DNA of 42,129 nucleotides from a virus, in IMG/VR virus record IMGVR_UViG_3300027754_000187, positions 1 through 42,129 of that record; one strand, 5' to 3'. The first letter of the stretch is position 1, and each line of letters begins with the position of its first letter. Of the stretch, positions 30,641 through 36,239 are shown piece after piece. The notes below the pieces were generated by a model. It was not told where the DNA came from, ran no database searches, and was given only the letters and a program-made list of their open reading frames with translations. The position numbers were made by a program, and so were the translations under genes.

Positions 30641-30738
30641 TCTTCGCTACTCATCATAAATATTGCTACACCGATAATCACCACGATTGCACCACCCATG
30701 ACAAGCAACATAACTGCCCAAGCAACTGTTTCAAGCAT
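30637..30738 (-). CDS. Single-span membrane peptide
   Basis: This 33-residue frame (MLETVAWAVMLLVMGGAIVV, IIGVAIFMMSSEE) is one continuous membrane helix with an acidic end. ATG 30738 has AGGAGAACAAG before it and overlaps the upstream gene by 8 bp and the downstream gene by ATGA. Very small phage membrane peptides often modulate host processes; no specific role can be inferred. Confidence 0.55.
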   Translation of the reverse strand: MLETVAWAVMLLVMGGAIVVIIGVAIFMMSSEE

Positions 30739-30946
30739 CTTGTTCTCCTAGTTCTGCAAGTTTCTCTTCCAATCTACGGATGCGCTGACGGTTGTATTCA
30801 ACTACGCTAGTAGCGTACTCAAGGGACTTCTCAGCTTGCATCTTGCATATAGTTGCATCCCGCATCTCAATATCAATAATCTCTCTGAGCGTGCGCGGAC
30901 GCAACATATCTTTGATAAAGGCTACCAATGTTTCTCGTTTAGTCAT
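30731..30946 (-). CDS. Small coiled-coil protein, unknown
   Basis: This 71-residue charged protein (TLVAFIKDMLRPRTLREIID; SLEYATSVVEYNRQRIRRLE) has a coiled-coil C-terminus with an acidic end, AELGEQDA. It is coupled to both neighbours by overlaps. Small coiled-coil genes in this part of phage genomes are usually unassigned. Confidence 0.6.
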   Translation of the reverse strand: MTKRETLVAFIKDMLRPRTLREIIDIEMRDATICKMQAEKSLEYATSVVEYNRQRIRRLEEKLAELGEQDA

Positions 30947-31119
30947 GTGTTCTTGCTCCTTAGTTTGTTACTGATATACGCCACAAGTTTGCCCATCGGG
31001 ATGCGTCCGCTACCCTCTTCTTTGAACGCAACCCAACGCTCAACTTCCTCTACCTCCTCATCCGTCAGCCCAACCCAAGGTCGCTTGTAGTCTTGGATGT
31101 CATCGTCATCTTCAATCAT
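30943..31119 (-). CDS. Small acidic protein with PWVGLT motif
   Basis: I use ATG 31119 (MIEDDDDIQDYKRPWVGLTD) behind GGGGGCAAGC, giving 58 residues. The PWVGLTDEEVEEVERWVAF segment recurs as PWVGLTIEDVKVIED in the gene at 31820-32179. This motif is frequent in small hypothetical phage proteins; its function is unknown. Confidence 0.6.
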   Translation of the reverse strand: MIEDDDDIQDYKRPWVGLTDEEVEEVERWVAFKEEGSGRIPMGKLVAYISNKLRSKNT

Positions 31120-31310
31120 GCTTGCCCCCTTGCTCTGATTGCATCGCCGTATGTACCACCACCTTCTTTCAGTATGTGGTCTACAAACTTTGCACACGCC
31201 TCACGCTCGGCTTCTATCGCTGGCTTGAGCATATCTATCGCTGTCTCATGCAACTTTTGTTGTATCTGTAACATCTCTGTCAACTTGGCAATCATTTCAT
31301 CTTGTGTCAT
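31116..31310 (-). CDS. Small coiled-coil protein, unknown
   Basis: This 64-residue protein (MTQDEMIAKLTEMLQIQQKL; AEREACAKFVDHILKEGGGT) has the pattern EAEREACAKxxD..A....A..I..RGQ. I recognise this in many small phage proteins where the end reads like CAxxxE..G..YA.AIRARG. Function unassigned. ATGA overlaps couple it on both sides. Confidence 0.65.
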   Translation of the reverse strand: MTQDEMIAKLTEMLQIQQKLHETAIDMLKPAIEAEREACAKFVDHILKEGGGTYGDAIRARGQA

Positions 31311-31483
31311 GTGTTCTTCTCCTTGTTTCTATCCCACTGTTCACCAAACAATTCGTCACCCATAGCCCACTGCAAGAGCATGGTGTACATGAGTCCTTCA
31401 CCGCCAGTTTCATAAGACCGCTCTGCCCAGTACAGGCTGTTGTTCTTTGCGCCTTCTATGTATTGCTCTCTAGTTTGGCTCAT
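31307..31483 (-). CDS. Small protein, unknown
   Basis: This 58-residue frame (MSQTREQYIEGAKNNSLYWA; GGEGLMYTMLLQWAMGDELF) starts at ATG 31483, overlapping the upstream stop. It ends in an ATGA overlap with 31116-31310. Function unknown. Confidence 0.6.
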   Translation of the reverse strand: MSQTREQYIEGAKNNSLYWAERSYETGGEGLMYTMLLQWAMGDELFGEQWDRNKEKNT

Positions 31484-31827
31484 GCTTGTCCCCTGCCATC
31501 TGGATGCTCATTAAACTCATCTACAGCCTGTTGGTGCGCTTGTGGTACGTTGCGTTTTAAATAACGCATGGCAGTTCTTTTCCAATGGGGCAAATTTACA
31601 CAACTCTTGAAGATAATTTCGTTGGCCTCTTTCAACATCAGCGCCAGTTGTTTCTGATGCTCCATCACTTCATCTCTTTGTTTACACGCTTGTTCATATA
31701 AAGCGTATAGGGTTTCAATACCGTTTTGCTCACGCTCAGGCAACGGATGCCCCGATAGTTTGTATGCTTCGTCACGCCATATCTGTGCGCGTTTTTTGTG
31801 GTATTCACAGGTGGAACAGTCAGCCAT
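31480..31827 (-). CDS. Cys-motif helical protein, unknown
   Basis: I use ATG 31827 (MADCSTCEYHKKRAQIWRDE) behind GGAGAAGAACA, giving 115 residues. It has a CxxC near the start, a coiled-coil middle (CKQRDEVMEHQKQLALMLKE) and a basic end (HWKRTAMRYLKRNVPQAHQQ). The pattern suggests a small zinc or nucleic-acid-associated protein. No family recognised. Confidence 0.6.
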   Translation of the reverse strand: MADCSTCEYHKKRAQIWRDEAYKLSGHPLPEREQNGIETLYALYEQACKQRDEVMEHQKQLALMLKEANEIIFKSCVNLPHWKRTAMRYLKRNVPQAHQQAVDEFNEHPDGRGQA

Positions 31828-32179
31828 TGTTCTTCTCCTTGAGCGTTGCCTCTGCCATAAAGATTGCCATTTGTTTTGACGGGGCGTTATCTTCAATCAC
31901 CTTCACATCTTCTATCGTCAGCCCAACCCAAGGCTTCTCCAACTTAGACAGTCGATCACCCAACTCGCGTATACACACCCTAGCGATTGCTAGTTCTTCC
32001 ATCAGTCTACGCACATGGTCTTGATGCGATGCAATCATGCGGTTGTTTGCTGGCACTTCATACACGGCGGGACGGCTTATCTTTTCCTCCCGTGTAGTCT
32101 TACGCATAGCCCTGATGTACTCTTGCTTTATGCGAGACTCCATCTCTATGCGGTTGAACTCTTCGTCTTCTGCTGTCAT
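31820..32179 (-). CDS. Charged protein with PWVGLT motif
   Basis: This 119-residue protein has a basic helical N-part (ESRIKQEYIRAMRKTTREEK), a coiled-coil middle (RRLMEELAIARVCIRELGDR) and PWVGLTIEDVKVIEDNAP near the end, shared with 30943-31119. It overlaps neighbours on both sides. Function unknown. Confidence 0.6.
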   Translation of the reverse strand: MTAEDEEFNRIEMESRIKQEYIRAMRKTTREEKISRPAVYEVPANNRMIASHQDHVRRLMEELAIARVCIRELGDRLSKLEKPWVGLTIEDVKVIEDNAPSKQMAIFMAEATLKEKNNG

Positions 32180-32361
32180 TCTTGCTCCTTCACAAACATA
32201 AGTAATGTGTTGCAGTCCCTAATGATTTCTGTTGCCAATAGCTTGGCATCATTGTGTATACGCCGATCTTCCTTTACGTTACGGCATCCTTCAATCATCT
32301 TTTCCATTGTTTGCTGGACAAGAATCCGTGTGTGATACAGCATTTCTTTGTCTGCTGTCAT
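32176..32361 (-). CDS. Small helical protein, unknown
   Basis: I use ATG 32361 (MTADKEMLYHTRILVQQTME) behind GAGGTGAGC, giving 61 residues. The sequence is charged and helical (KMIEGCRNVKEDRRIHNDAK). Coupled to its neighbour by ATGA. Unknown. Confidence 0.55.
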   Translation of the reverse strand: MTADKEMLYHTRILVQQTMEKMIEGCRNVKEDRRIHNDAKLLATEIIRDCNTLLMFVKEQE

Positions 32362-32363
32362 GC

Positions 32364-32564
32364 TCACCTCACTTCCAGCATTGAATCAGCGTACTGATAT
32401 GCCGTGATAGTTATCTCTTCAACAACAAAAGATTCTTTCCCCTCTCTAACGATCAAAGCGGCCAAAGCCTGTGCCGCAAAGTAATCACGCATCGACATAC
32501 CCATGTTGATGATCATTCCTGTTTTGTCTTTCGCTACCATTGGGAAAGCGGGTTGATTATTCAT
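32364..32564 (-). CDS. MRDYFAAQAL-type small phage protein
   Basis: This 66-residue protein contains GMSMRDYFAAQALAALIVRE and ends AYQYADSMLEVR. The (G)M(S/T)MRDYFAAQAL...AA.....YAxADAMLxxR pattern is very common in small phage and prophage proteins; its function is not known to me. The N-terminus NNQPAFPM also fits that family. It lies in the tiny-gene part of the replication operon. Confidence 0.75.
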   Translation of the reverse strand: MNNQPAFPMVAKDKTGMIINMGMSMRDYFAAQALAALIVREGKESFVVEEITITAYQYADSMLEVR

Positions 32565-32742
32565 GTTTCTTTTCCTTTTTAAGTTTTAATAAAGCTTTGG
32601 CGAACAAGAGCAGACCTGCCGCATCGCCATCTAACATATCGTCTACGTTATCAAATCTTTGTTTATCAAAGTTCCACTCAAACTTTGTGACGGCTGTTAC
32701 CCCGTACTTGTCAGCTAACCTCAGTAGTTCCATGTCCGTCAT
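32557..32742 (-). CDS. Small protein, unknown
   Basis: This 61-residue protein (MTDMELLRLADKYGVTAVTK; DGDAAGLLLFAKALLKLKKE) has a helical start and a basic helical end. It overlaps the upstream zinc-finger-like gene by 32 bp. Unknown. Confidence 0.55.
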   Translation of the reverse strand: MTDMELLRLADKYGVTAVTKFEWNFDKQRFDNVDDMLDGDAAGLLLFAKALLKLKKEKKHE

Positions 32743-32959
32743 GCTTCGCCTTTCTTGCGTCTATACATCCCTTGCATACATACCTATGCATACCAGTCTG
32801 AAACGATAACTCACACCCCTTTTCGGGTATTGAACTCTTCTGGCATTTCCAACATAACTTTCCTTGGCTATGCATCCATCGGTCAGTCTTTTTTTTTGCT
32901 TTAAGTGCTGTCTGCCCTTGACCGATAGGGCTAAATGTTTGTGCCTGATACTTACTCAT
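32711..32959 (-). CDS. Small zinc-finger-like protein
   Basis: I use ATG 32959 (MSKYQAQTFSPIGQGQTALK) behind GAGGATGAAG, giving 82 residues. CWKCQ and CKGC, about 22 residues apart with MHRYV between (GKLCWKCQKSSIPEKGC; MHRYVCKGCIDARKAKHDGH), form a likely Cys4 zinc finger. Such small proteins in phage early regions often bind nucleic acid or host proteins; no specific family is recognised. Confidence 0.6.
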   Translation of the reverse strand: MSKYQAQTFSPIGQGQTALKAKKKTDRWMHSQGKLCWKCQKSSIPEKGCELSFQTGMHRYVCKGCIDARKAKHDGHGTTEVS

Positions 32960-33089
32960 CTTCATCCTCGCACTTCTCACAGCCCAGATGGTCTGGATCA
33001 CGGCAGTCAGGATTGGCCATCAACCTAGCCCGCATCTGCTTCTCAAATCTGTCTTGAGCCTTCAGCTCTTCTATATCGTATTCATCCAT
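32952..33089 (-). CDS. Very small acidic Cys protein, unknown
   Basis: This 45-residue frame (MDEYDIEELKAQDRFEKQMR, then CRDPDHLGCEKCEDEDE) starts at ATG 33089 behind AAAGGACAGAG. It has three cysteines and a histidine near an acidic end. It overlaps the next gene by 8 bp. Unknown. Confidence 0.55.
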   Translation of the reverse strand: MDEYDIEELKAQDRFEKQMRARLMANPDCRDPDHLGCEKCEDEDE

Positions 33090-33298
33090 CTCTGTCCTTT
33101 CGAAAGAAACTGATCACTCCGTATATCGTTACCAGTAGAACTGGAACTCCCAATAAAACTGCCAGTATCCATGTCACTCTTCTTTACCTCCTTCAAAATA
33201 ATCATGCACTCACGCATACGCACTAGGCTCTTAATATCCCCATCAGAGGCATACTTAGTCTTCCAATACTTTACACGCTTTTGTAAATATTCTTCCAT
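33071..33298 (-). CDS. Small basic protein, unknown
   Basis: This 75-residue frame (MEEYLQKRVKYWKTKYASDG; SLVRMRECMIILKEVKKSDM) looks natural for its first 42 residues. The Ser/Gly-rich end is read through the overlapping membrane-peptide frame at 33082-33177. It is the first gene after the promoter at 33372-33400. Confidence 0.5.
   Translation of the reverse strand: MEEYLQKRVKYWKTKYASDGDIKSLVRMRECMIILKEVKKSDMDTGSFIGSSSSTGNDIRSDQFLSKGQRWMNTI
33082..33177 (-). CDS. Candidate membrane peptide in an overlapping frame
   Basis: A GTG start at 33177 behind AAGGAGGTAAAGAAGA gives 31 residues (MTWILAVLLGVPVLLVTIYG, then VISFFRKDRDG). This is a clear single membrane helix with a basic end, read in a different frame inside the 3' half of 33071-33298. 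The strong ribosome site and the membrane-helix composition support it; length and GTG start argue for caution. Confidence 0.4.
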   Translation of the reverse strand: MTWILAVLLGVPVLLVTIYGVISFFRKDRDG

Positions 33299-33371
33299 TA
33301 CTTTGCACCTTTATGCACAATTATACACATAATTACCATTGTTACCAGTGATGTAGGGAAAACACCTACCA

Positions 33372-33400
33372 GTTATATACCATCAGAAATAAAAAGACAA
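33372..33400 (-). promoter_or_regulatory. Sigma-70-like promoter for the replication operon
   Basis: On the minus strand TTGTCT (33400-33395) and TATAAC (33377-33372) are 17 bases apart, in the 108-bp gap between the HNH gene and 33298. Predicted start is near 33365. A second TATAAT (in GTGTATAATTG) lies farther downstream without a clear -35. Apart from these the gap holds nothing I recognise. Confidence 0.55.
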
Positions 33401-33406
33401 TATGGC

Positions 33407-33760
33407 TTAAGTATTTGACCTGTAGCTTATGCTTTTGTTTCCTTTCCTTTTGTTGCATGAGCCGCAAAGAGGTTGCAAGTTATCTATATCAAGAGCCAGC
33501 TCTGGAAAATATTTCCTTGGTTTGATGTGATCCATGTTGGTTGGATGTTGGCGAGAGTTATCTCTACCACAGCACAAGCAAGTCAAACCATATTTCTCAA
33601 TAGCCAGTAAACGTAACGCTTTCCACTCAGCGCTACATAAAAATCCATCACTGCTTAATCTTATATAAGATGCCACCTCGTTAGCAGACATACCACTTAA
33701 CTTGACCGAGAGAGATATCTTGTTTGCCTTGCGTTTTAGTCTAGCAATATTTGCTTTCAT
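33407..33760 (-). CDS. HNH endonuclease
   Basis: This 117-residue protein has a basic helical N-terminus (1-40) and a complete HNH fold. It has CLCC (Cys61 and Cys64), the catalytic TNMDHIKPRKYFPELA (Asp77-His78), NLQPLCGSCN (Asn94, Cys99, Cys102) and the final NKRKGNK. This beta-beta-alpha-metal nuclease could be a homing-type or packaging-associated enzyme. HNH genes in phages often lie near terminase; here it is next to the structured-RNA region instead. It overlaps the preceding frame by ATGA. Confidence 0.85.
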   Translation of the reverse strand: MKANIARLKRKANKISLSVKLSGMSANEVASYIRLSSDGFLCSAEWKALRLLAIEKYGLTCLCCGRDNSRQHPTNMDHIKPRKYFPELALDIDNLQPLCGSCNKRKGNKSISYRSNT

Positions 33761-33942
33761 TTCACACCTTTGGTGGACGGTGAGTATCGGCTGGCAAAAC
33801 TCTGCCTAGGGGAGAGGCTATCTCCCTTCGGCGAATTTCCACACCCTCGGAGCCACGTATTCGTTTCCGTATGGATTAGCGTCATGCCAAGTGCGCTAAC
33901 TATGTATGCTTTCCATTGCTTGGCAACGTCTATCTCGGCCAT
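33757..33942 (-). CDS. Small protein upstream of the HNH gene, uncertain
   Basis: This 61-residue frame (MAEIDVAKQWKAYIVSALGM, TLIHTETNTWLRGCGN) has ribosome site TAAGGATGT before ATG 33942 and an ATGA overlap with the HNH gene. The C-half (SPKGDSLSPRQSFASRYSPS) is low in complexity. It starts 10 bases after the tRNA-like element. Probably real because of coupling, but not recognised. Confidence 0.45.
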   Translation of the reverse strand: MAEIDVAKQWKAYIVSALGMTLIHTETNTWLRGCGNSPKGDSLSPRQSFASRYSPSTKGVK

Positions 33943-33951
33943 ACATCCTTA

Positions 33952-34014
33952 CCCCCGCCCCGTAGGACTTGAACCCACGGTTAGAAATAAGTAACCCCCC
34001 GATTGCGCCACGAT
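33952..34014 (-). other. tRNA-like element (T-arm and D-arm-like sequence, incomplete)
   Basis: On the minus strand, 33980-33960 is a T-arm: CCGTGGG / TTCAAGT loop / CCTACGG, with one G-U pair. Upstream are GGTTA-CTTATTTC-TAACC, like an anticodon arm with an 8-nt loop, and GTGGCGCAATCGG, like a D-arm. No 5' acceptor strand matching GGGGCGG is present, the D-stem has no 3' half and no variable loop fits. It is either a degenerate tRNA or a tRNA-mimicking domain of the adjacent RNA. Confidence 0.5.
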
Positions 34015-34309
34015 ATCTTCTTTGCGCTCTCGTCCCAAGTCAGAACGTTGTAGGGTGGTGGACTGCGGACTACACCTTACGGCTTCCTACGCTTCCCTCA
34101 TGCCACCCAGTAACCCGATAGATACTTGGAACAAGGTAACGGCAGAAAGCAAAAAACCCTTATTGAAAGATACGAGCTTTAGGCTTGGTTGCCGCATACA
34201 AGTCTGCTAGGACAGAATCATGTAGCTTTGACGAAGCCCGCTCCTTCAATAAGGGTTCGGGGTGCGCTTCCTAGAACTACAACGGGTTACCAATCCGTTG
34301 ATGCGGTGG

Positions 34310-34337
34310 ATTATACACAAATATTTGAAGTTGGCAA
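34310..34337 (-). promoter_or_regulatory. Near-consensus promoter inside the structured region
   Basis: On the minus strand TTGCCA (34337-34332) and TATAAT (34315-34310) are 16 bases apart, with a predicted start near 34303. It might drive a shorter (about 290-350 nt) RNA, or be chance within a folded RNA. Confidence 0.5.
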
Positions 34338-34425
34338 TGCGCTCACATAAAGCAGTGTCAGGAGTCACACTTGTATTTGCACAAATTAGTGTGGCATACG
34401 GCGCTAACCCGTACTACGCATTACC

Positions 34426-34494
34426 AACACGGCTGGAGATTGCAAGGCTGGGCGACAAGAGCCAGCATTAAGACGCTCAATCCCCATGCGTGTT
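34426..34494 (-). repeat. Duplicated RNA domain, copy 1
   Basis: The ends AACACGGCTGGAGA and TCCCCATGCGTGTT match copy 2 (34563-34630) with one base change. The inside differs but again holds a hairpin (34447-34451/34462-34466). Start-to-start distance is 137 bases. Outer arms are conserved while the interior is not, which points to selection on the helix. Confidence 0.7.
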
Positions 34495-34562
34495 AGTTGT
34501 TGGTGGGCTGTATCCATCCCAGCCTCTACCGAGTGGTTACGGCTCCGAGATATTGATTCACC

Positions 34563-34630
34563 AACACGGCTGGGGACTACTGACTTTCTATGCTATGTGC
34601 ATAGCGTCAAACACAATCCCCATGCGTGTT
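34563..34630 (-). repeat. Duplicated RNA domain, copy 2
   Basis: The arms AACACGGCTGGGGA and TCCCCATGCGTGTT pair through 6 bp, a two-base internal loop and 6 more bp. They enclose TGAC/GTCA and CTATGC-TATGT-GCATAG. Confidence 0.7.
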
Positions 34631-34633
34631 GAT

Positions 34634-34662
34634 ATGTATAGAAAAGCCAGAAAACTATACAT
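34634..34662. repeat. Inverted repeat ATGTATAG...CTATACAT
   Basis: Two perfect 8-bp arms (34634-34641 and 34655-34662) are separated by 13 bases. It lies between the VRR-NUC terminator and the structured-RNA region, where a promoter or operator for that RNA would be expected. I find no good -35 box beside it. Confidence 0.45.
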
Positions 34663-34663
34663 G

Positions 34664-34691
34664 AAAAAAGTGGGGATCCGTAGACCCCCAC
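34664..34691 (-). terminator. Rho-independent terminator after the VRR-NUC gene
   Basis: The stem GTGGGG (34670-34675) / CCCCAC (34686-34691) with a 10-nt loop is followed on the minus strand by TTTTTT (34669-34664). It separates VRR-NUC transcription from the RNA region. Confidence 0.8.
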
Positions 34692-34743
34692 AAATCCCAG
34701 AAAGGAATCATCATGAAAAGCGGCAACTGCAACCGCCAGTTAA

Positions 34744-35031
34744 TCATACACATTTTTTCAAAATATCAAGGGCTTCATCCACAGAATTGACCACGGCAAT
34801 CAACCCGCCCGTCCACTCCTTAAAGAACTTTTCCTCTGCTGGCGTAAGCGTTCTAGCTGACGGAGACTTCTTGCCATCCTTAACTTCAAGTAATAAGGTA
34901 AAACCCCTATAGCCAACCAGTAGATCAGGGATGCCCTCACCCTGACTAACTACCCTGACATACGCACCACACGCCCTCAGAGCATGGACGATATCTTCTT
35001 GGTTTGCATCTATTCTGTTTGCTCTACGCAT
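34744..35031 (-). CDS. VRR-NUC-type nuclease
   Basis: This 95-residue protein is a minimal VRR-NUC domain of the PD-(D/E)XK superfamily. It has the segment ANRIDANQEDIVHALRACGA, then GIPDLLVGYRG (Asp36), the LLLEVKDGKK strand (Glu49-Val-Lys51) and LTPAEEKFFKEWTGGLIAVV. Stand-alone phage VRR-NUC proteins are structure-specific or Holliday-junction-type nucleases, fitting the nearby recombination genes. Its start codon touches palindrome site 5, and a terminator follows. It is transcribed divergently from the recombination operon. Confidence 0.88.
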   Translation of the reverse strand: MRRANRIDANQEDIVHALRACGAYVRVVSQGEGIPDLLVGYRGFTLLLEVKDGKKSPSARTLTPAEEKFFKEWTGGLIAVVNSVDEALDILKKCV

Positions 35032-35044
35032 GGTAACGTTTCCA
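35031..35044. promoter_or_regulatory. Palindrome TGGTAACGTTTCCA at the VRR-NUC start (site 5 of 6)
   Basis: It overlaps the first base of the VRR-NUC start codon and covers where its Shine-Dalgarno should be. A bound protein would block this gene. Confidence 0.6.
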
Positions 35045-35061
35045 TCGAAATATTTGTATCA

Positions 35062-35090
35062 GTTATAACATACTTGTTGACATCAGGCAA
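35062..35090 (-). promoter_or_regulatory. Promoter for VRR-NUC
   Basis: On the minus strand TTGCCT (35090-35085) and TATAAC (35067-35062) are 17 bases apart. It overlaps the divergent plus-strand promoter, so the two may compete. Confidence 0.5.
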
Positions 35091-35105
35091 TTAACCAGTT
35101 ACAAT
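35077..35105 (+). promoter_or_regulatory. Strong promoter for the recombination operon
   Basis: TTGACA (35077-35082) and TACAAT (35100-35105) are 17 bases apart. The predicted start near 35112 leaves a short leader with CAGGAG before ATG 35134. Confidence 0.8.
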
Positions 35106-35133
35106 AGCATCTCCAATAACAGACAGGAGTTGT

Positions 35134-35373
35134 GTGATGGATGAAAAGTTAGATAGAGAATTTGAAATCATAGAAAGGGCTAATGCTTTAGCCAAGAAAT
35201 TTCTAAATGACATGATGGTAGATGGTGATCCGCCTACCGTATGGGTTACAACATTTATGACTGGGGCGGCCATGTGTGCTTGGGCTGAAGAAATGTCAGA
35301 GAAAGATTTTTTGGAAGGGTGCAAATATTCTTATGTGGCGTATAAAGAATTATTTGATGGGATGCATAAATGA
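35134..35373 (+). CDS. First gene of the recombination operon, unknown
   Basis: This 79-residue acidic protein (REFEIIERANALAKKFLNDM; AMCAWAEEMSEKDFLEGCKY) is helical. RBS CAGGAGTTGTGTG. It lies directly under a strong promoter and is coupled to the nuclease gene by ATGA. No family recognised. Confidence 0.65.
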   Translation: MMDEKLDREFEIIERANALAKKFLNDMMVDGDPPTVWVTTFMTGAAMCAWAEEMSEKDFLEGCKYSYVAYKELFDGMHK

Positions 35374-36239
35374 AGTTAACGAATAAATTTAATCTACCCC
35401 AGACGTTTGTCAATGTAATCAATCGTCCAACTTACTCTAAAGGTAAGTCAAACATCTCTGCTACTGAAATGCTTAACAGCCCTCGCATAGTTCAGTTAAA
35501 GAGAAAGCATTGGGACAGCATAGAACAGGATGCATCTGAGATGGTGTGGTCACTGTTTGGCTCTGCCGTTCATAACATTTTGGAACATGGCAAGGGTGAC
35601 AACCATATCGTTGAGGAAAGACTCTTCACTGCTGTAGATGGGTGGACTCTCTCAGGCGCTATTGATCTTCAAGAAGTTGAAGAGGACGGCATAGTTATCA
35701 AAGACTACAAGGTAACAAGTGCTTGGGCTGTATCAAATGAGAAACAAGACTGGCACGATCAGCTAAACATCTACGCTTGGCTAGTGCAAACAGTCAAGAA
35801 GAAACCAGTCAAGGCCGTTCAGATTGTGGCCATAGTAAGAGACTGGTCTGCGCGTGAGGCACAGAACAAAGAAACCTATCCTCAATCTCCCGTAGTGGTA
35901 ATAGATATCCCACTATGGGACTATGAGAAACAGGATGAGTTTATTAAGAAGAGAGTAGGGCTTCACTCCGAGGCTTACTTCGAGATGGATACAGATGGAA
36001 ACCTACCAGACTGTACGCCAGAGGAAATGTGGGAGAAGACCACAACCTACGCCGTTAAGAAAGACGGCGGAGTTAGAGCCAAATCAGTTCATCAAACAAT
36101 GGCTGATGCGGAAGTTGCCCTACCAGCAAAGGGTTACTTTATAGAAGTCAGAGAAGGCGAGAGGACACGCTGTGCAAACTACTGTCAGGTCAGCCAATTC
36201 TGCAATCAATATCAAACCTACCTAAAGGAAAAACCATGA
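35370..36239 (+). CDS. Cas4/RecB-like PD-(D/E)XK exonuclease
   Basis: This 289-residue protein has the RecB/Cas4-type nuclease core: LFGSAVHNILEH (His68), LSGAIDLQEV (Asp99) and VIKDYKVTSAW (Asp112-Tyr-Lys114), then QLNIYAWLV as the following QxxxYxxL motif. Near the C-terminus RTRCANYCQVSQFCNQY with an earlier Cys (PDCTPEE) could hold an iron-sulphur cluster, as in Cas4. It would resect DNA ends for the ERF annealing protein two genes downstream, a phage recombination pair like lambda Exo/Bet. No cas genes or CRISPR are present. Confidence 0.85.
   Translation: MKLTNKFNLPQTFVNVINRPTYSKGKSNISATEMLNSPRIVQLKRKHWDSIEQDASEMVWSLFGSAVHNILEHGKGDNHIVEERLFTAVDGWTLSGAIDLQEVEEDGIVIKDYKVTSAWAVSNEKQDWHDQLNIYAWLVQTVKKKPVKAVQIVAIVRDWSAREAQNKETYPQSPVVVIDIPLWDYEKQDEFIKKRVGLHSEAYFEMDTDGNLPDCTPEEMWEKTTTYAVKKDGGVRAKSVHQTMADAEVALPAKGYFIEVREGERTRCANYCQVSQFCNQYQTYLKEKP

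Larger units (their letters stand above)
34020..34632 (-). ncRNA. Large structured non-coding RNA candidate (GOLLD/ROOL-like class?)
   Basis: No convincing gene lies in 33943-34743. Almost all of 34034-34630 can be paired. The helices are: 34563-34568/34625-34630 plus 34571-34576/34617-34622 enclosing 34588-34593/34599-34604; a paralogous copy at 34426-34494; 34498-34505/34559-34566; a 12-bp helix 34330-34341/34417-34428; 34155-34167/34245-34257 (13 bp); 34181-34186/34234-34239; and 34035-34040/34124-34129 around 34053-34058/34103-34108. Six A-C mismatches on the plus strand become G-U pairs on the minus strand, so the minus strand is the likely RNA. Phage GOLLD and ROOL RNAs are of similar size and lie near tRNAs; I cannot match their sequences here. 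Confidence 0.6.

Noticed and set aside
33770-33994. Plus-strand frame reading ...GLEPTVRNK
   Set aside because: This string is the usual artefact of reading a tRNA T-arm in antisense; I use it as evidence for the tRNA-like element instead.
34250-34310. Possible threonine tRNA (an anticodon-arm-like hairpin with GGT in the loop)
   Set aside because: Only one arm fits; no acceptor, D or T arm of the right size around it.
34713-34790. 25-codon plus-strand frame with AAAGGAATCATC before ATG
   Set aside because: Very short, overlaps the VRR-NUC 3' end in antisense and lies beyond a minus-strand terminator with no plus promoter.
34022-34912. Plus-strand frames of 62-140 codons across the structured-RNA region
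   Set aside because: They have no Shine-Dalgarno, basic low-information sequence, and are explained by the inverted repeats; one runs antisense through VRR-NUC.
35370-36239. CRISPR-associated cas4
   Set aside because: The nuclease is Cas4/RecB-like, but there is no repeat-spacer array or other cas gene, and it sits beside an ERF annealing gene.
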